From: JAEMQF01 sp963791595
Lineage (GTDB): Bacteria > Pseudomonadota > Gammaproteobacteria > Burkholderiales > Burkholderiaceae_C
DNA length: 64,000 nucleotides
NCBI GenBank assembly: GCA_963791595.1
Contig: CAWBTF010000012.1
Span: 62,001 to 126,000 of the forward strand
Direction: 5' to 3'
A program made the position numbers and the translations under genes. The notes beneath the pieces are model-generated. The model made no database searches and was not told the DNA's origin. It was given only the letters and a program-made list of their open reading frames with translations. Every line of letters begins with the position of its first letter. Positions within the stretch are counted from its first letter, which is position 1. Shown in pieces: positions 18,101 through 25,595 of this stretch.

Positions 18101-18586
18101 CTAGACGGGGGCAAAGCGATCACTGCCCGCCTTGAGCTCGAGTGCCAAATTCGCGAGCGCATCGGCGCGTTCGTTGTGCGTGTCGCCGTTGTGCCCGCGC
18201 ACCCAGCGCGTCGTGACCTTGCGCGCGTCAGCCAAGGCGAACACGCGCTTCCACAGCGCCAGGTTCGCCACCGTCTCGCCTTTCGAGTTCTTGAAGCCCT
18301 TGCGCTCCCAGCCAATGCGCCACTCGGACAGGCCCTTGAGCACATACTGGCTGTCACTCACGAGTTCGACCGTGGCACCGACGGGAATGCGCGCCAGGCC
18401 TTCGATGGCCGCGGTGAGCTCGGCGATCTGGTTCGTGCCGTGGCCGATGAAGCCGTAGTGCTCGGTTGACGCGGCGCCCGCCGGAGGCAACAACACGGCG
18501 CCCCACGCGGCCGGACCCGGGTTGGCGGGGGCGCAGGCGCCGTCGGTGTAGGCGAACCACTTCATTGCGGGGTCAGTTTCGGTCAC
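18101..18586 (-). CDS. rnhA: Ribonuclease HI
   Basis: Degrades the RNA strand of RNA-DNA hybrids. The protein has 161 residues, with the four active-site acids in place: Asp15 in FAYTDGAC, Glu56 in QIAELTAAI, Asp78 in VSDSQYV and Asp142 in ERADALAN, plus His132 in RGHNGD. The GTG at 18586 is preferred to the ATG seven codons in because AGGAG lies eight bases upstream of it. The first codons overlap the end of the methyltransferase gene by 14 bases, implying coupled translation. Confidence 0.95.
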   Translation of the reverse strand: MTETDPAMKWFAYTDGACAPANPGPAAWGAVLLPPAGAASTEHYGFIGHGTNQIAELTAAIEGLARIPVGATVELVSDSQYVLKGLSEWRIGWERKGFKNSKGETVANLALWKRVFALADARKVTTRWVRGHNGDTHNERADALANLALELKAGSDRFAPV

Positions 18587-19445
18587 GTGGCAAGCTCCTG
18601 GGAGGATTAATGGCTTCGCGCGTCATCGTCTCGGCCTCGAAGCCTTGGTGGTTCACCGCAACGGCCGGCGCAGTCTGACCCATGCGCCGCATCGTGCGCG
18701 CCAGGCCGACGAGCCGCATGCCGCGCACTCGTTTGACCGCGACGACGCAGTACACGGCGCCAAACACCGGCCACCAGCGCTCCCCGACCCGGTCCATCCA
18801 CGCAAAACGCGACAGCCATTGCTGCGAGGCAAGGGGCGGCAGGTAGCAGCCGAAACGGCCCGCCTCGACCTCGAAGCTCAGCAAACGCAGCCAATCTCGC
18901 AGGCGCCGATAGCCGAAGTACTCGCCCTCGCCGGGCATGAACTGCGGCGATGCGGTCCGCGGCCACATGCGCCTGCGCAGACCGCCGATGCGCTGGCGCA
19001 GGCCCCACAGACTGGCAGGGTTGAAGCCGACGATCACGACCCGCCCCTCGGGAACCAGCACGCGTTCCACTTCGCGCAGCGCCAGGTGCGGATCGTTCGT
19101 CACTTCCAGGGTGTGCGGCAAGACGACGAGGTCGAGGCTTTGGCTGTCGAACGGCAACGCATCGAAACTGCAGTGCAGCGACACGCCGGCCAATGCCGGC
19201 GATTGGTCAGCCCCTGGCGTGATCGATGCGCGGCCGTTTCCGCTCGACTCGGTGGCGATCCAGCGGTGCGGCATGCGGTTGGCCCGCAACGCGTCGATCT
19301 GGTTGAGGCCCAGCTGCAGAGCGTGAAATCCGAACAGATCTGACACGGCTTGATCGAGATAGCGCTGTTCCCAGTCGAGCAAGTAGCGCCCGCATGGGCT
19401 CTCCAGCCAGTGGGCCAAACCTATAATGCCCTCGCCCATGCTCAT
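18573..19445 (-). CDS. SAM-dependent methyltransferase
   Basis: Protein of 290 residues in the methyltransferase-11 group. It has a degenerate N-terminal Rossmann part (FGFHALQLGLNQIDALRANR), then LPFDSQSLDLVVLPHTLE with the acidic post-motif, and GRVVIVGFNPASLWGLR. This gene is commonly found beside rnhA in beta- and gammaproteobacteria; its substrate is not established from sequence. Several ATGs lie close together (19463, 19445, 19439). 19445 is chosen because a GAAGG stretch lies about 11 bases upstream. It is divergent from mltD. Confidence 0.85.
   Translation of the reverse strand: MSMGEGIIGLAHWLESPCGRYLLDWEQRYLDQAVSDLFGFHALQLGLNQIDALRANRMPHRWIATESSGNGRASITPGADQSPALAGVSLHCSFDALPFDSQSLDLVVLPHTLEVTNDPHLALREVERVLVPEGRVVIVGFNPASLWGLRQRIGGLRRRMWPRTASPQFMPGEGEYFGYRRLRDWLRLLSFEVEAGRFGCYLPPLASQQWLSRFAWMDRVGERWWPVFGAVYCVVAVKRVRGMRLVGLARTMRRMGQTAPAVAVNHQGFEAETMTREAINPPRSLPRDRN
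19422..19427 (+). promoter_or_regulatory. Consensus -10 element for mltD
   Basis: An exact TATAAT lies about 100 bases upstream of the mltD start, inside the first codons of the divergent methyltransferase gene. No -35 match is seen 16-18 bases before it, so an activator or extended contacts may be needed. Confidence 0.45.
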
Positions 19446-19511
19446 CGATTCATTCGCCTTCATGCCGCACTGTGCACTCGCGCGGATTCTAGAGACCCGC
19501 CGTGTGCCAAG

Positions 19512-19529
19512 GCCACGGACCCCCGTGGC
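19512..19529 (+). promoter_or_regulatory. Hairpin abutting the mltD start codon
   Basis: GCCACGG and CCGTGGC pair perfectly (7 bp, 4-base loop) and end on the base before the mltD ATG. The stem covers the whole ribosome-binding region, where no Shine-Dalgarno sequence is seen. Confidence 0.5.
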
Positions 19530-21260
19530 ATGCGATTGAGCGCCCCCGCGACGTGGTACCGGGCAGCCTGCGCAGGGGCCTTTGCGCTGCTGTCCACAGG
19601 ATGCGCGGTACTGCCGGAGACACCTGAACCAAGCATCCCCAGCGTTGCTGCGTCGATGGGCGAAAGCGTGCTGGCACCAACTCCTGCTGTGGACGCCCAG
19701 TCAGCCGCGCCGCCCGCGCAGGCGGCGGACCCTGCGCCCTCGGAGCGGGACACTGCGCACGGGCAGGACGCGGCGCCGGCCTCTCCCGCTCCCCCTGCCA
19801 TTGAGCCGCCGCCTGCCGAGGCGCCAGCGCCCCTCGAACCGACCCCGGTTCTGATCGATCCGCTGCAACCTGAAGTGCAAATCGATCCGGACGAGGTCGA
19901 CGAGCAGATCGATTTGTGGACCCGGGTCAGGCAAGGCTTCGCGATGCCCGACCTCGAAGGCAAACTGGTACGCGCGCAAGAGCAGTGGTACGCGTCGCGC
20001 CCCGACTACGTGCAACGCATGACGGAGCGCGGCGGGCGCTACTTGTTCCACATCGTTCAGGAAGTCGAGCGACGCGGTTTGCCCACCGAACTCGCGTTGC
20101 TGCCGTTCATTGAAAGCGCGTTCAATCCCGAGGCCATGTCCTCGGCACGCGCGTCGGGCATGTGGCAATTCATGCCGGCCACGGGGCGTGTGTTCGCTCT
20201 CAAGCAGAACGTGTTTCGCGACGACAGGCGCGACGTACTCGCCTCAACGCGCGCGGCGCTCGACTATCTGGAGAAACTGTATGGCATGTTCGGCGACTGG
20301 CACCTCGCGCTGGCCGCCTACAACTGGGGCGAAGGCAGCGTCGCGCGCGCCATTGCGAAGAACCGCGCGGCGCGCAGGCCCACCGACTACGCCAGCCTGA
20401 AGATGCCCAACGAGACACGCCACTACGTGCCCAAGTTGCAGGCCGTGAAGAACATCGTCGCGCGCCCGGGCGAATTCGGCCTGGGTTTGCCCGAGCTCGA
20501 CAACCACCCCTACTTCCTGAGCGTGCCGATCCAGCGCGACATCGATGTCGACGTCGCGGCGCGCTTGGCAGGCTTGAGCCTCGAGGAGTTCCGCTCGCTC
20601 AATCCGCAGATGAACAAGCCCGTGATCCTGGCCGCCGGAACGCCGCAGGTGCTCTTGCCTTTCGACAACGCGAGCCGCTTCGTTCAGGAGCTGCCCGAAT
20701 ACACCGGCCGCCTGGCGAGTTGGACGGCCTGGGTGGCCCCAGAAACCTTGAAGCCCGCCGAAGCCGCCCGGCGCGTGGGCATGGACGAGGCGCAACTGCG
20801 CCAGTTGAATTCGATTCCGCAGCACATGTTGATCAAGGTCGGGTCGACGCTGCTCGTGCCGCGCGCCGACGCCAGCGAGACCGACGTGTCGGAACACGTG
20901 GCGGACAACGGAACCATCGTGCTGTCGCCCGACGGTACCCAGGTGCGCCGCGTGCAATTGCGGGCCGGCCGGCGCGACAGCGTCGCCTCGATCGCGCGGC
21001 GCTACCGCTTGCCGCAGGAGAACGTGGCGCAGTGGAATGCCACCGATGTGGGTTCGGCGTTTCGCCCGGGCCAGAAAGTGATCTTGTTCGTCGCCGCGAA
21101 ATCCGCGCCGCGAGGCTCGGCGGCCCTGAAGCCGCGGACCGCGAAGCCGGCCACGAAGGTGGTGCGCACCAAGAGCAGCGGCGCGCGCCCAATTCTTCGC
21201 GCCAGGCCTCCCAAGCCGTTGACGTCGCTGACCGCGCGCGTTCAAGTCGCCAAGCGCTGA
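19530..21260 (+). CDS. mltD: Membrane-bound lytic murein transglycosylase D-like lipoprotein
   Basis: Lipoprotein of 576 residues that should cleave peptidoglycan glycan strands from the outer membrane. The lipobox is LLSTG followed by Cys near residue 24, and this fixes the start at 19530. A long proline/alanine-rich linker follows. The SLT domain has catalytic Glu in LPFIESAFNPEA and then SGMWQFMPATGRV and LALAAYNWGEG. Two LysM-like peptidoglycan-binding repeats end the protein (one around VGMDEAQLRQLN, one around IARRYRLPQENVAQWN). The tail is basic. A 27-bp tandem repeat begins just after the stop, before convergent recR. Confidence 0.93.
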   Translation: MRLSAPATWYRAACAGAFALLSTGCAVLPETPEPSIPSVAASMGESVLAPTPAVDAQSAAPPAQAADPAPSERDTAHGQDAAPASPAPPAIEPPPAEAPAPLEPTPVLIDPLQPEVQIDPDEVDEQIDLWTRVRQGFAMPDLEGKLVRAQEQWYASRPDYVQRMTERGGRYLFHIVQEVERRGLPTELALLPFIESAFNPEAMSSARASGMWQFMPATGRVFALKQNVFRDDRRDVLASTRAALDYLEKLYGMFGDWHLALAAYNWGEGSVARAIAKNRAARRPTDYASLKMPNETRHYVPKLQAVKNIVARPGEFGLGLPELDNHPYFLSVPIQRDIDVDVAARLAGLSLEEFRSLNPQMNKPVILAAGTPQVLLPFDNASRFVQELPEYTGRLASWTAWVAPETLKPAEAARRVGMDEAQLRQLNSIPQHMLIKVGSTLLVPRADASETDVSEHVADNGTIVLSPDGTQVRRVQLRAGRRDSVASIARRYRLPQENVAQWNATDVGSAFRPGQKVILFVAAKSAPRGSAALKPRTAKPATKVVRTKSSGARPILRARPPKPLTSLTARVQVAKR

Positions 21261-21262
21261 AG

Positions 21263-21371
21263 TCTGGCGCGAGACTCTGCGCCGCTCAGAGTTGGCGATA
21301 GGGCTCCGCCGCTCACGCTTGGCGCGCAGCGTTCCGCCGACCAGGTTGGCGCGCAGCGTTCCGCTGCTCAG
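21263..21371. repeat. Four-copy imperfect tandem repeat, about 27 bp unit
   Basis: The gap between convergent mltD and recR consists of four head-to-tail units beginning near 21263, 21291, 21318 and 21345. Each starts TTGGCG-like and ends near CCGCTCAG. Units 3 and 4 share ttggcgcgcagcgttccgc exactly; units 1 and 2 are diverged. The last unit runs over the recR stop codon. No terminator hairpin is seen instead. Confidence 0.8.
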
Positions 21372-21955
21372 CGCCGGTCCACCAGGGCGTGCGCAATCGT
21401 CCCCAGATCCACGTACTCCAGTTCGCTGCCGATCGGCACGCCTCGTGCCAGGCGCGTGACACGCAAGCCTCGCGACTTCAGCGCCTCGCTCAGCACATGG
21501 GCGGTGGCTTCGCCTTCGGCGGTGAAGTTGGTGGCGATGATGACTTCACTGACCACGCCGTCGGTGGCGCGCTCCAGCAACTGCAGCGCGCCGATGTCGC
21601 CGGCACCCACGCCGTCGAGCGGGCTGATGCGACCCATCAACACGAAATAGTGGCCGCGGTAGCTGCCGGTGCGCTCCAGCGCCGCCTGGTCAGCCGGAGT
21701 TTCGACGACGCACAGCTGGTGCGCATCGCGCCCGCTGTCGGCGCACAGCGCGCAAAGCGCCGCCTCGGTCAAAGTTCGGCAGCGCTCGCAGTGGCGCACC
21801 TTGTCCAGGGCCGACGTGAGGGCACCCGAAATGCGCCGCGCACCTTCCCGGTCGTGCTGGAGCAGGTGAAACGCCATGCGCTGCGCCGACTTCGCGCCCA
21901 CGCCGGGCAGGCGCTTCAACGCGTCGATCAAGCTTTCGAGGGACGATTCCCGCAC
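21368..21955 (-). CDS. recR: Recombination mediator RecR
   Basis: Protein of 195 residues acting with RecF and RecO to load RecA at gaps. It has an N-terminal helix-hairpin-helix (LKRLPGVGAKSAQRMAFHLL), a zinc finger with Cys56, Cys59, Cys68 and Cys71, and a Toprim domain (LCVVETPADQAALERTG and GEATAHVLSEAL). The farthest in-frame start is a GTG at 21955 without a clear ribosome-binding site. It lies downstream of ybaB and dnaX in the common dnaX-ybaB-recR order. Confidence 0.95.
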   Translation of the reverse strand: MRESSLESLIDALKRLPGVGAKSAQRMAFHLLQHDREGARRISGALTSALDKVRHCERCRTLTEAALCALCADSGRDAHQLCVVETPADQAALERTGSYRGHYFVLMGRISPLDGVGAGDIGALQLLERATDGVVSEVIIATNFTAEGEATAHVLSEALKSRGLRVTRLARGVPIGSELEYVDLGTIAHALVDRR

Positions 21956-21980
21956 GGGCTGGGCTGTTGCGACAAACGCT

Positions 21981-22032
21981 TCAGAACGGGAACTCCATTC
22001 CAGGGATCAGAACGGGAATTTCATTCCCGGGG
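21981..22032. repeat. 26-bp tandem duplication at the 3' end of ybaB
   Basis: Bases 21981-22006 repeat 22007-22032 with 22 of 26 matches. The original copy encodes the last residues and stop of YbaB (PGMKFPF). The second encodes PGMEFPF and a stop in another frame, just before recR. Confidence 0.75.
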
Positions 22033-22333
22033 GCAGTGGCATGCCCGCCGTGAGTTTGCCCAACTTCTCCTGACTCACGGCCTCGGCGCGGCGTACGCCG
22101 TCGTTGAAGGCGGCGGCCACCAGGTCTTCGAGCATGTCTTTGTCGTCGGCGAGCAGGCTCGGGTCGATGGTGATGCGCTTCACGTCGTGCTTGCACGTCA
22201 TCGTCACCTTCACCAGCCCGGCGCCCGATTGACCTTCGACTTCCATCGTCGCCAGTTCATCCTGCGCGCGCTTGAGGTTTTCCTGCATCGACTGGGCTTG
22301 TTTCATCAGCCCGGCGAGTTGACCCTTCATCAT
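22007..22333 (-). CDS. ybaB: YbaB/EbfC nucleoid-associated protein
   Basis: DNA-binding protein of 108 residues, typical for the family. It has a glycine/methionine-rich N-terminal helix (MMKGQLAGLMKQAQSMQENL), a central sheet (LVKVTMTCKHDVKRITIDPSLL) and the usual C-terminal proline/glycine tail (AGMPLPPGMKFPF). The start at 22333 has AAGGAG seven bases upstream. It sits 20 bases after dnaX and before recR, the conserved replication/repair operon. Its tail-coding sequence is duplicated after the stop. Confidence 0.93.
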   Translation of the reverse strand: MMKGQLAGLMKQAQSMQENLKRAQDELATMEVEGQSGAGLVKVTMTCKHDVKRITIDPSLLADDKDMLEDLVAAAFNDGVRRAEAVSQEKLGKLTAGMPLPPGMKFPF

Positions 22334-22353
22334 CACGTCTCTCCTTGGGTAGC

Positions 22354-24183
22354 TCAGTTCGGTTTGATCGATCCGGGAACGATGCGCGCGCCCTTGTATT
22401 GGCTGAGCAGCGAAAGCACCAGCGGATCGTTGGCAATCAGTTGTTCGGCCTCGGCTTGCACGCGGTCGCGCTCGGCCTGCTCGCGCAGCGCCGGGCTGTC
22501 CTGGGCGATGCCGGCTTCGGCTTCGATGCGCACTTCGCGCTGCAGGCATTCGCCGAGCGCGGTCTGCAATTTCTCCAGCTGCGGCTCGGTTCGCAGGTTC
22601 TCGCGCGCTACCCGCAGGCGAAACAGCGCCGGTCGCGCCGCGTCGTCGATGAACACGCATTGCGCCTGAATCGCCAGTTCACGCACCAGGGCTGAGATCG
22701 AGCCCGCGTCGATCATTTGCCGCGCCAGGGCGTGCCAGCGCTCGCCGAGCTCGGTGGACAAAATTGCGGCCTGCGGCTGAGCGGCGAGAGCCTGGGCAAC
22801 CTGAAGCTGAGTCGCCTGGGTCGGAGCAGGAGGCCGGTGCGACACCTGGGTCTGAACAGGCGGCGAGCCCTTCACAGGCGGCAAGTACGCCGCCTGGGGC
22901 TCCTCAAGCACTGTCGCGCTCGCCTGTCGTGCTGGCACCCGCAGCGCGGCTGTCGCGTTGCTTCCCGCGGCGAGCGCCGCCTCGCGCGGCCCGGAGCCAG
23001 GGCTGCCCGCCGCGGCAGCAGAAGTGGCTGCCACACCCGATGGAGCACGCGAAGAAACGGGCGCACGCGGCTGCCCCGCGGCGCCGACCGGTGCGAACGC
23101 GAGCATGCGCAGCAGCACCATGACTAAGCCGCTGTACTCGTCGGGCGAGACCGCCAAGTCGGCACGGCCATGCAGGACGATGCTGTAGAACAGCTGAGTT
23201 TCGTCCGCGGGCAAACACTCGGCGAGGCGGCGTACGTCATCGGCACCAGGTTCATCAGGCTCCAGCGCGTCAGGCACCGCTTGCGCCACGGCCATGCGTT
23301 GCAGCAGTTCGCACAGTTCTTCGAGCGTGCCGCTGCCCGACAGCCCGAGGCCGCGCAGTTCGTCGACGCTGCGCACCAGCGCCGCGCCGTCGCGCGCGGC
23401 GATGGCCTCGACGATGCGCAGCGCATGACTGCGGTCCACAGCGCCGAGCATGCGCCGCACTTCTTCCTCGCCCAGGCGCCCCGCCCCATACGCGATGGCC
23501 TGGTCGGTCAGCGACAACGCGTCACGCATCGAACCGCGCGCGGCGCGCGCCAGCAACCGCAGCGCGCCCGGCTCGGCTTCGATCCTTTCCTGCCCGAGCA
23601 CCAAGACCAGGTGCTGCGCGATCGTGTCCGGCGCCATCGGCCGCAGGTTGAACTGCAGGCAGCGCGACAGCACGGTGGCCGGAACCTTTTGCGGGTCGGT
23701 CGTCGCCAACACGAACTTCAGGTACTCCGGCGGCTCTTCGAGCGTCTTGAGCATCGCGTTGAACGCGGTGTTCGAGAGCATGTGCACTTCATCGATCATG
23801 TAGACCTTGAAGCGCCCGAGCACGGGTTTGTAGACCGCTTGCGCGAGCAACTGGCCGATCTCGTCGACACCGCGGTTCGACGCCGCATCGAGTTCCACGT
23901 AGTCGACAAACCGCCCGGCATCGATGTCGCTGCAGGCAGAGCACACACCGCAGGGCCGCGATGTCACGTCGCCGCGCCCGTCGGCACCGACGCAGTTCAG
24001 CGACTTGGCGAGGATTCGCGACACCGTCGTCTTACCCACGCCGCGCGTGCCGGTGAACAGGTAGGCGTGGTGCAGGCGGCGCTGCTCGAGCGCGTTCGTC
24101 AAGGCCTGCACAACGTGTTCTTGACCCACCAGCGCTTCAAATTCGCGCGGCCGGTACTTGCGAGCGAGCACGGGTGAAGACAT
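22354..24183 (-). CDS. dnaX: DNA polymerase III subunit gamma/tau
   Basis: Clamp-loader ATPase of 609 residues. Domain I has Walker A GTRGVGKT (45-52), zinc cysteines (Cys64 and CGVCSAC at 78-84), Walker B VYMIDEVHML and sensor motif LSRCLQF. Domains II-III follow. A long alanine/proline/glutamine-rich linker leads to the tau-type C-terminal domain that binds DnaB and the polymerase core. No A-rich slippery heptamer of the E. coli type is seen, so a gamma form by frameshifting is not supported. The start at 24183 (MSSPVLARKYRP) matches the family. Confidence 0.95.
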   Translation of the reverse strand: MSSPVLARKYRPREFEALVGQEHVVQALTNALEQRRLHHAYLFTGTRGVGKTTVSRILAKSLNCVGADGRGDVTSRPCGVCSACSDIDAGRFVDYVELDAASNRGVDEIGQLLAQAVYKPVLGRFKVYMIDEVHMLSNTAFNAMLKTLEEPPEYLKFVLATTDPQKVPATVLSRCLQFNLRPMAPDTIAQHLVLVLGQERIEAEPGALRLLARAARGSMRDALSLTDQAIAYGAGRLGEEEVRRMLGAVDRSHALRIVEAIAARDGAALVRSVDELRGLGLSGSGTLEELCELLQRMAVAQAVPDALEPDEPGADDVRRLAECLPADETQLFYSIVLHGRADLAVSPDEYSGLVMVLLRMLAFAPVGAAGQPRAPVSSRAPSGVAATSAAAAGSPGSGPREAALAAGSNATAALRVPARQASATVLEEPQAAYLPPVKGSPPVQTQVSHRPPAPTQATQLQVAQALAAQPQAAILSTELGERWHALARQMIDAGSISALVRELAIQAQCVFIDDAARPALFRLRVARENLRTEPQLEKLQTALGECLQREVRIEAEAGIAQDSPALREQAERDRVQAEAEQLIANDPLVLSLLSQYKGARIVPGSIKPN

Positions 24184-24278
24184 GGCGCGCATTCTACGAG
24201 GGGGCCATCGCGCGCAGGGCGCTGCCGGATAATCTCGGCCCCGATGCCCGATGGGCGACGTTTCGAAGCCTGTCTTTC

Positions 24279-25421
24279 ATGCCTGACCCCACCCAACTGC
24301 CGCCCCAGCCCGAAAGCCCGGTCGGCACGCTCAGCTACGCGCAAGCCGGCGTTCGATACGACAGTATCGATCCGTTGAAAGTGGCCGCGCAGCGCGCCGC
24401 AGCGAGCACTGCGCATCACCTCGCGGCGCGTGGATTCAGCGAAGTGGCCGCGTCGCGCGGCGAATCGGCGTATGTGGTCGACGTGGGGCCGTTCTACCTG
24501 GCCAGCATCGTCGAATGCCTCGGCTCGAAAGCGCTGGTGGCCGACGAGATGCACGCGCTGACGGGCAAGGACTATTACGGGGGAATCGCCCAGGACACGA
24601 TCGCGATGGCGGTCAATGACTTGATTACGGTGGGCGCGACGCCGCTCATCGTGCAAGCCTACTGGGCAGCTGGCGGATCGGACTGGTTCGACGATGCCGC
24701 CCGTGGCGCCGCGCTCGTGGCGGGCTGGAAGCGTGCCTGCGACGTCTGCGGCGTCGCCTGGGGCGGCGGCGAAACGCCGGCACTGGCGGGCATTGTCGAG
24801 GCCGGGCGCATCGATCTGGCGGCGTCGTGCACGGGCATCGTCAAGCCGAAACAGCGGCTCTCGCTCGGCGACGCACTCGCGCCCGGCGATGCCATCGTGC
24901 TGCTCGGCGCAAGCGGTATTCACGCCAACGGCCTGAGCCTGGCACGCAAGCTCGTCGAACGTTTGCCGAGCGGCTACCTCACGCGGCTGGCCAGCGGCGC
25001 GCTGTACGGCGAAGCGCTGCTCGCGCCGACGCCGCTCTACTCTCCCGTGACCGAAGCCTTGTTCGCAGCCGGCATCGTGCCGCACTATTGCGCCAACATC
25101 ACCGGCCATGGCTGGCGCAAATTGCTTCGCCACCCGGCGGCGTGGGGTTATCGCATTCACACGCTGCCGCCGGTGCCCGAAGTGCTCCAGTTCATTCAGC
25201 ACCACGCGGAGCACAGCGCGCGCGAGGCCTACGGCACCTTCAACATGGGGGCCGGATTTGCGCTGTTCGTTGCGGCTGAAGCCGCAATCCGCACCGTGGC
25301 CGTGGCCGCTGCGCAAGGCGTGCCGGCTTGGGTCGCGGGTGAGGTGACGGTCGGGCCGAAACGCTTGACGATCGAGCCACTCGACATCGAATTCGGCGCG
25401 GATGCGCTGCAGCTTCGCTGA
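24279..25421 (+). CDS. PurM-like AIR synthase-related protein
   Basis: Protein of 380 residues of the PurM/SelD/HypE ATP-binding superfamily. It has the opening SYAQAGVRYDSIDPLKVAAQ, DVGPFYLASIVECLGSKA, DTIAMAVNDLITVGA with the metal-binding Asp, GGGETPALAGIV, and the C-terminal NITGHGWRKLLRHP and GTFNMGAGFALFVA. It is longer and more diverged than housekeeping PurM, so it may be a paralogue rather than the purine-pathway cyclo-ligase (5-aminoimidazole ribotide synthesis). The start at 24279 gives a short proline-rich leader. It is divergent from dnaX and precedes the SRP RNA. Confidence 0.75.
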   Translation: MPDPTQLPPQPESPVGTLSYAQAGVRYDSIDPLKVAAQRAAASTAHHLAARGFSEVAASRGESAYVVDVGPFYLASIVECLGSKALVADEMHALTGKDYYGGIAQDTIAMAVNDLITVGATPLIVQAYWAAGGSDWFDDAARGAALVAGWKRACDVCGVAWGGGETPALAGIVEAGRIDLAASCTGIVKPKQRLSLGDALAPGDAIVLLGASGIHANGLSLARKLVERLPSGYLTRLASGALYGEALLAPTPLYSPVTEALFAAGIVPHYCANITGHGWRKLLRHPAAWGYRIHTLPPVPEVLQFIQHHAEHSAREAYGTFNMGAGFALFVAAEAAIRTVAVAAAQGVPAWVAGEVTVGPKRLTIEPLDIEFGADALQLR

Positions 25422-25453
25422 CGACCGTCGCGCTTCGTCACAGCCCGGTCACC

Positions 25454-25459
25454 TACAAT
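25454..25459 (+). promoter_or_regulatory. -10 element for the SRP RNA
   Basis: TACAAT lies seven bases before the inferred 5' end of the SRP RNA. A matching -35 is weak. Confidence 0.5.
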
Positions 25460-25466
25460 CCGCTTC

Positions 25467-25560
25467 GACGGGCCTCCCCGCATGGAAGCGCGGCCAATCG
25501 GGTCAGGTCGGGAACGAAGCAGCCCTAACCGTTGTGACCAGTGCCGGGGTCAGGCTCGTC
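25467..25560 (+). ncRNA. ffs: Signal recognition particle 4.5S RNA
   Basis: About 94 bases. The centre has the near-invariant SRP domain IV core: GGTCAGGTC, a GGAA tetraloop closed by G-C, then GAAGCAGCCC. The ends pair (GACGGGCC with GGCTCGTC, and CCCCG with CGGGG), giving the long single hairpin of small bacterial SRP RNAs. It would bind Ffh for co-translational membrane targeting. Ends are estimated from pairing and the upstream TACAAT. Confidence 0.93.
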
Positions 25561-25595
25561 ACCTATTGCGCACAAGCTAAAGAGCGCGTGGCGGA

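Noticed and set aside
22354..24183. Programmed frameshift in dnaX
   Set aside because: No A-AAA-AAG type slippery site with a downstream stem was found.
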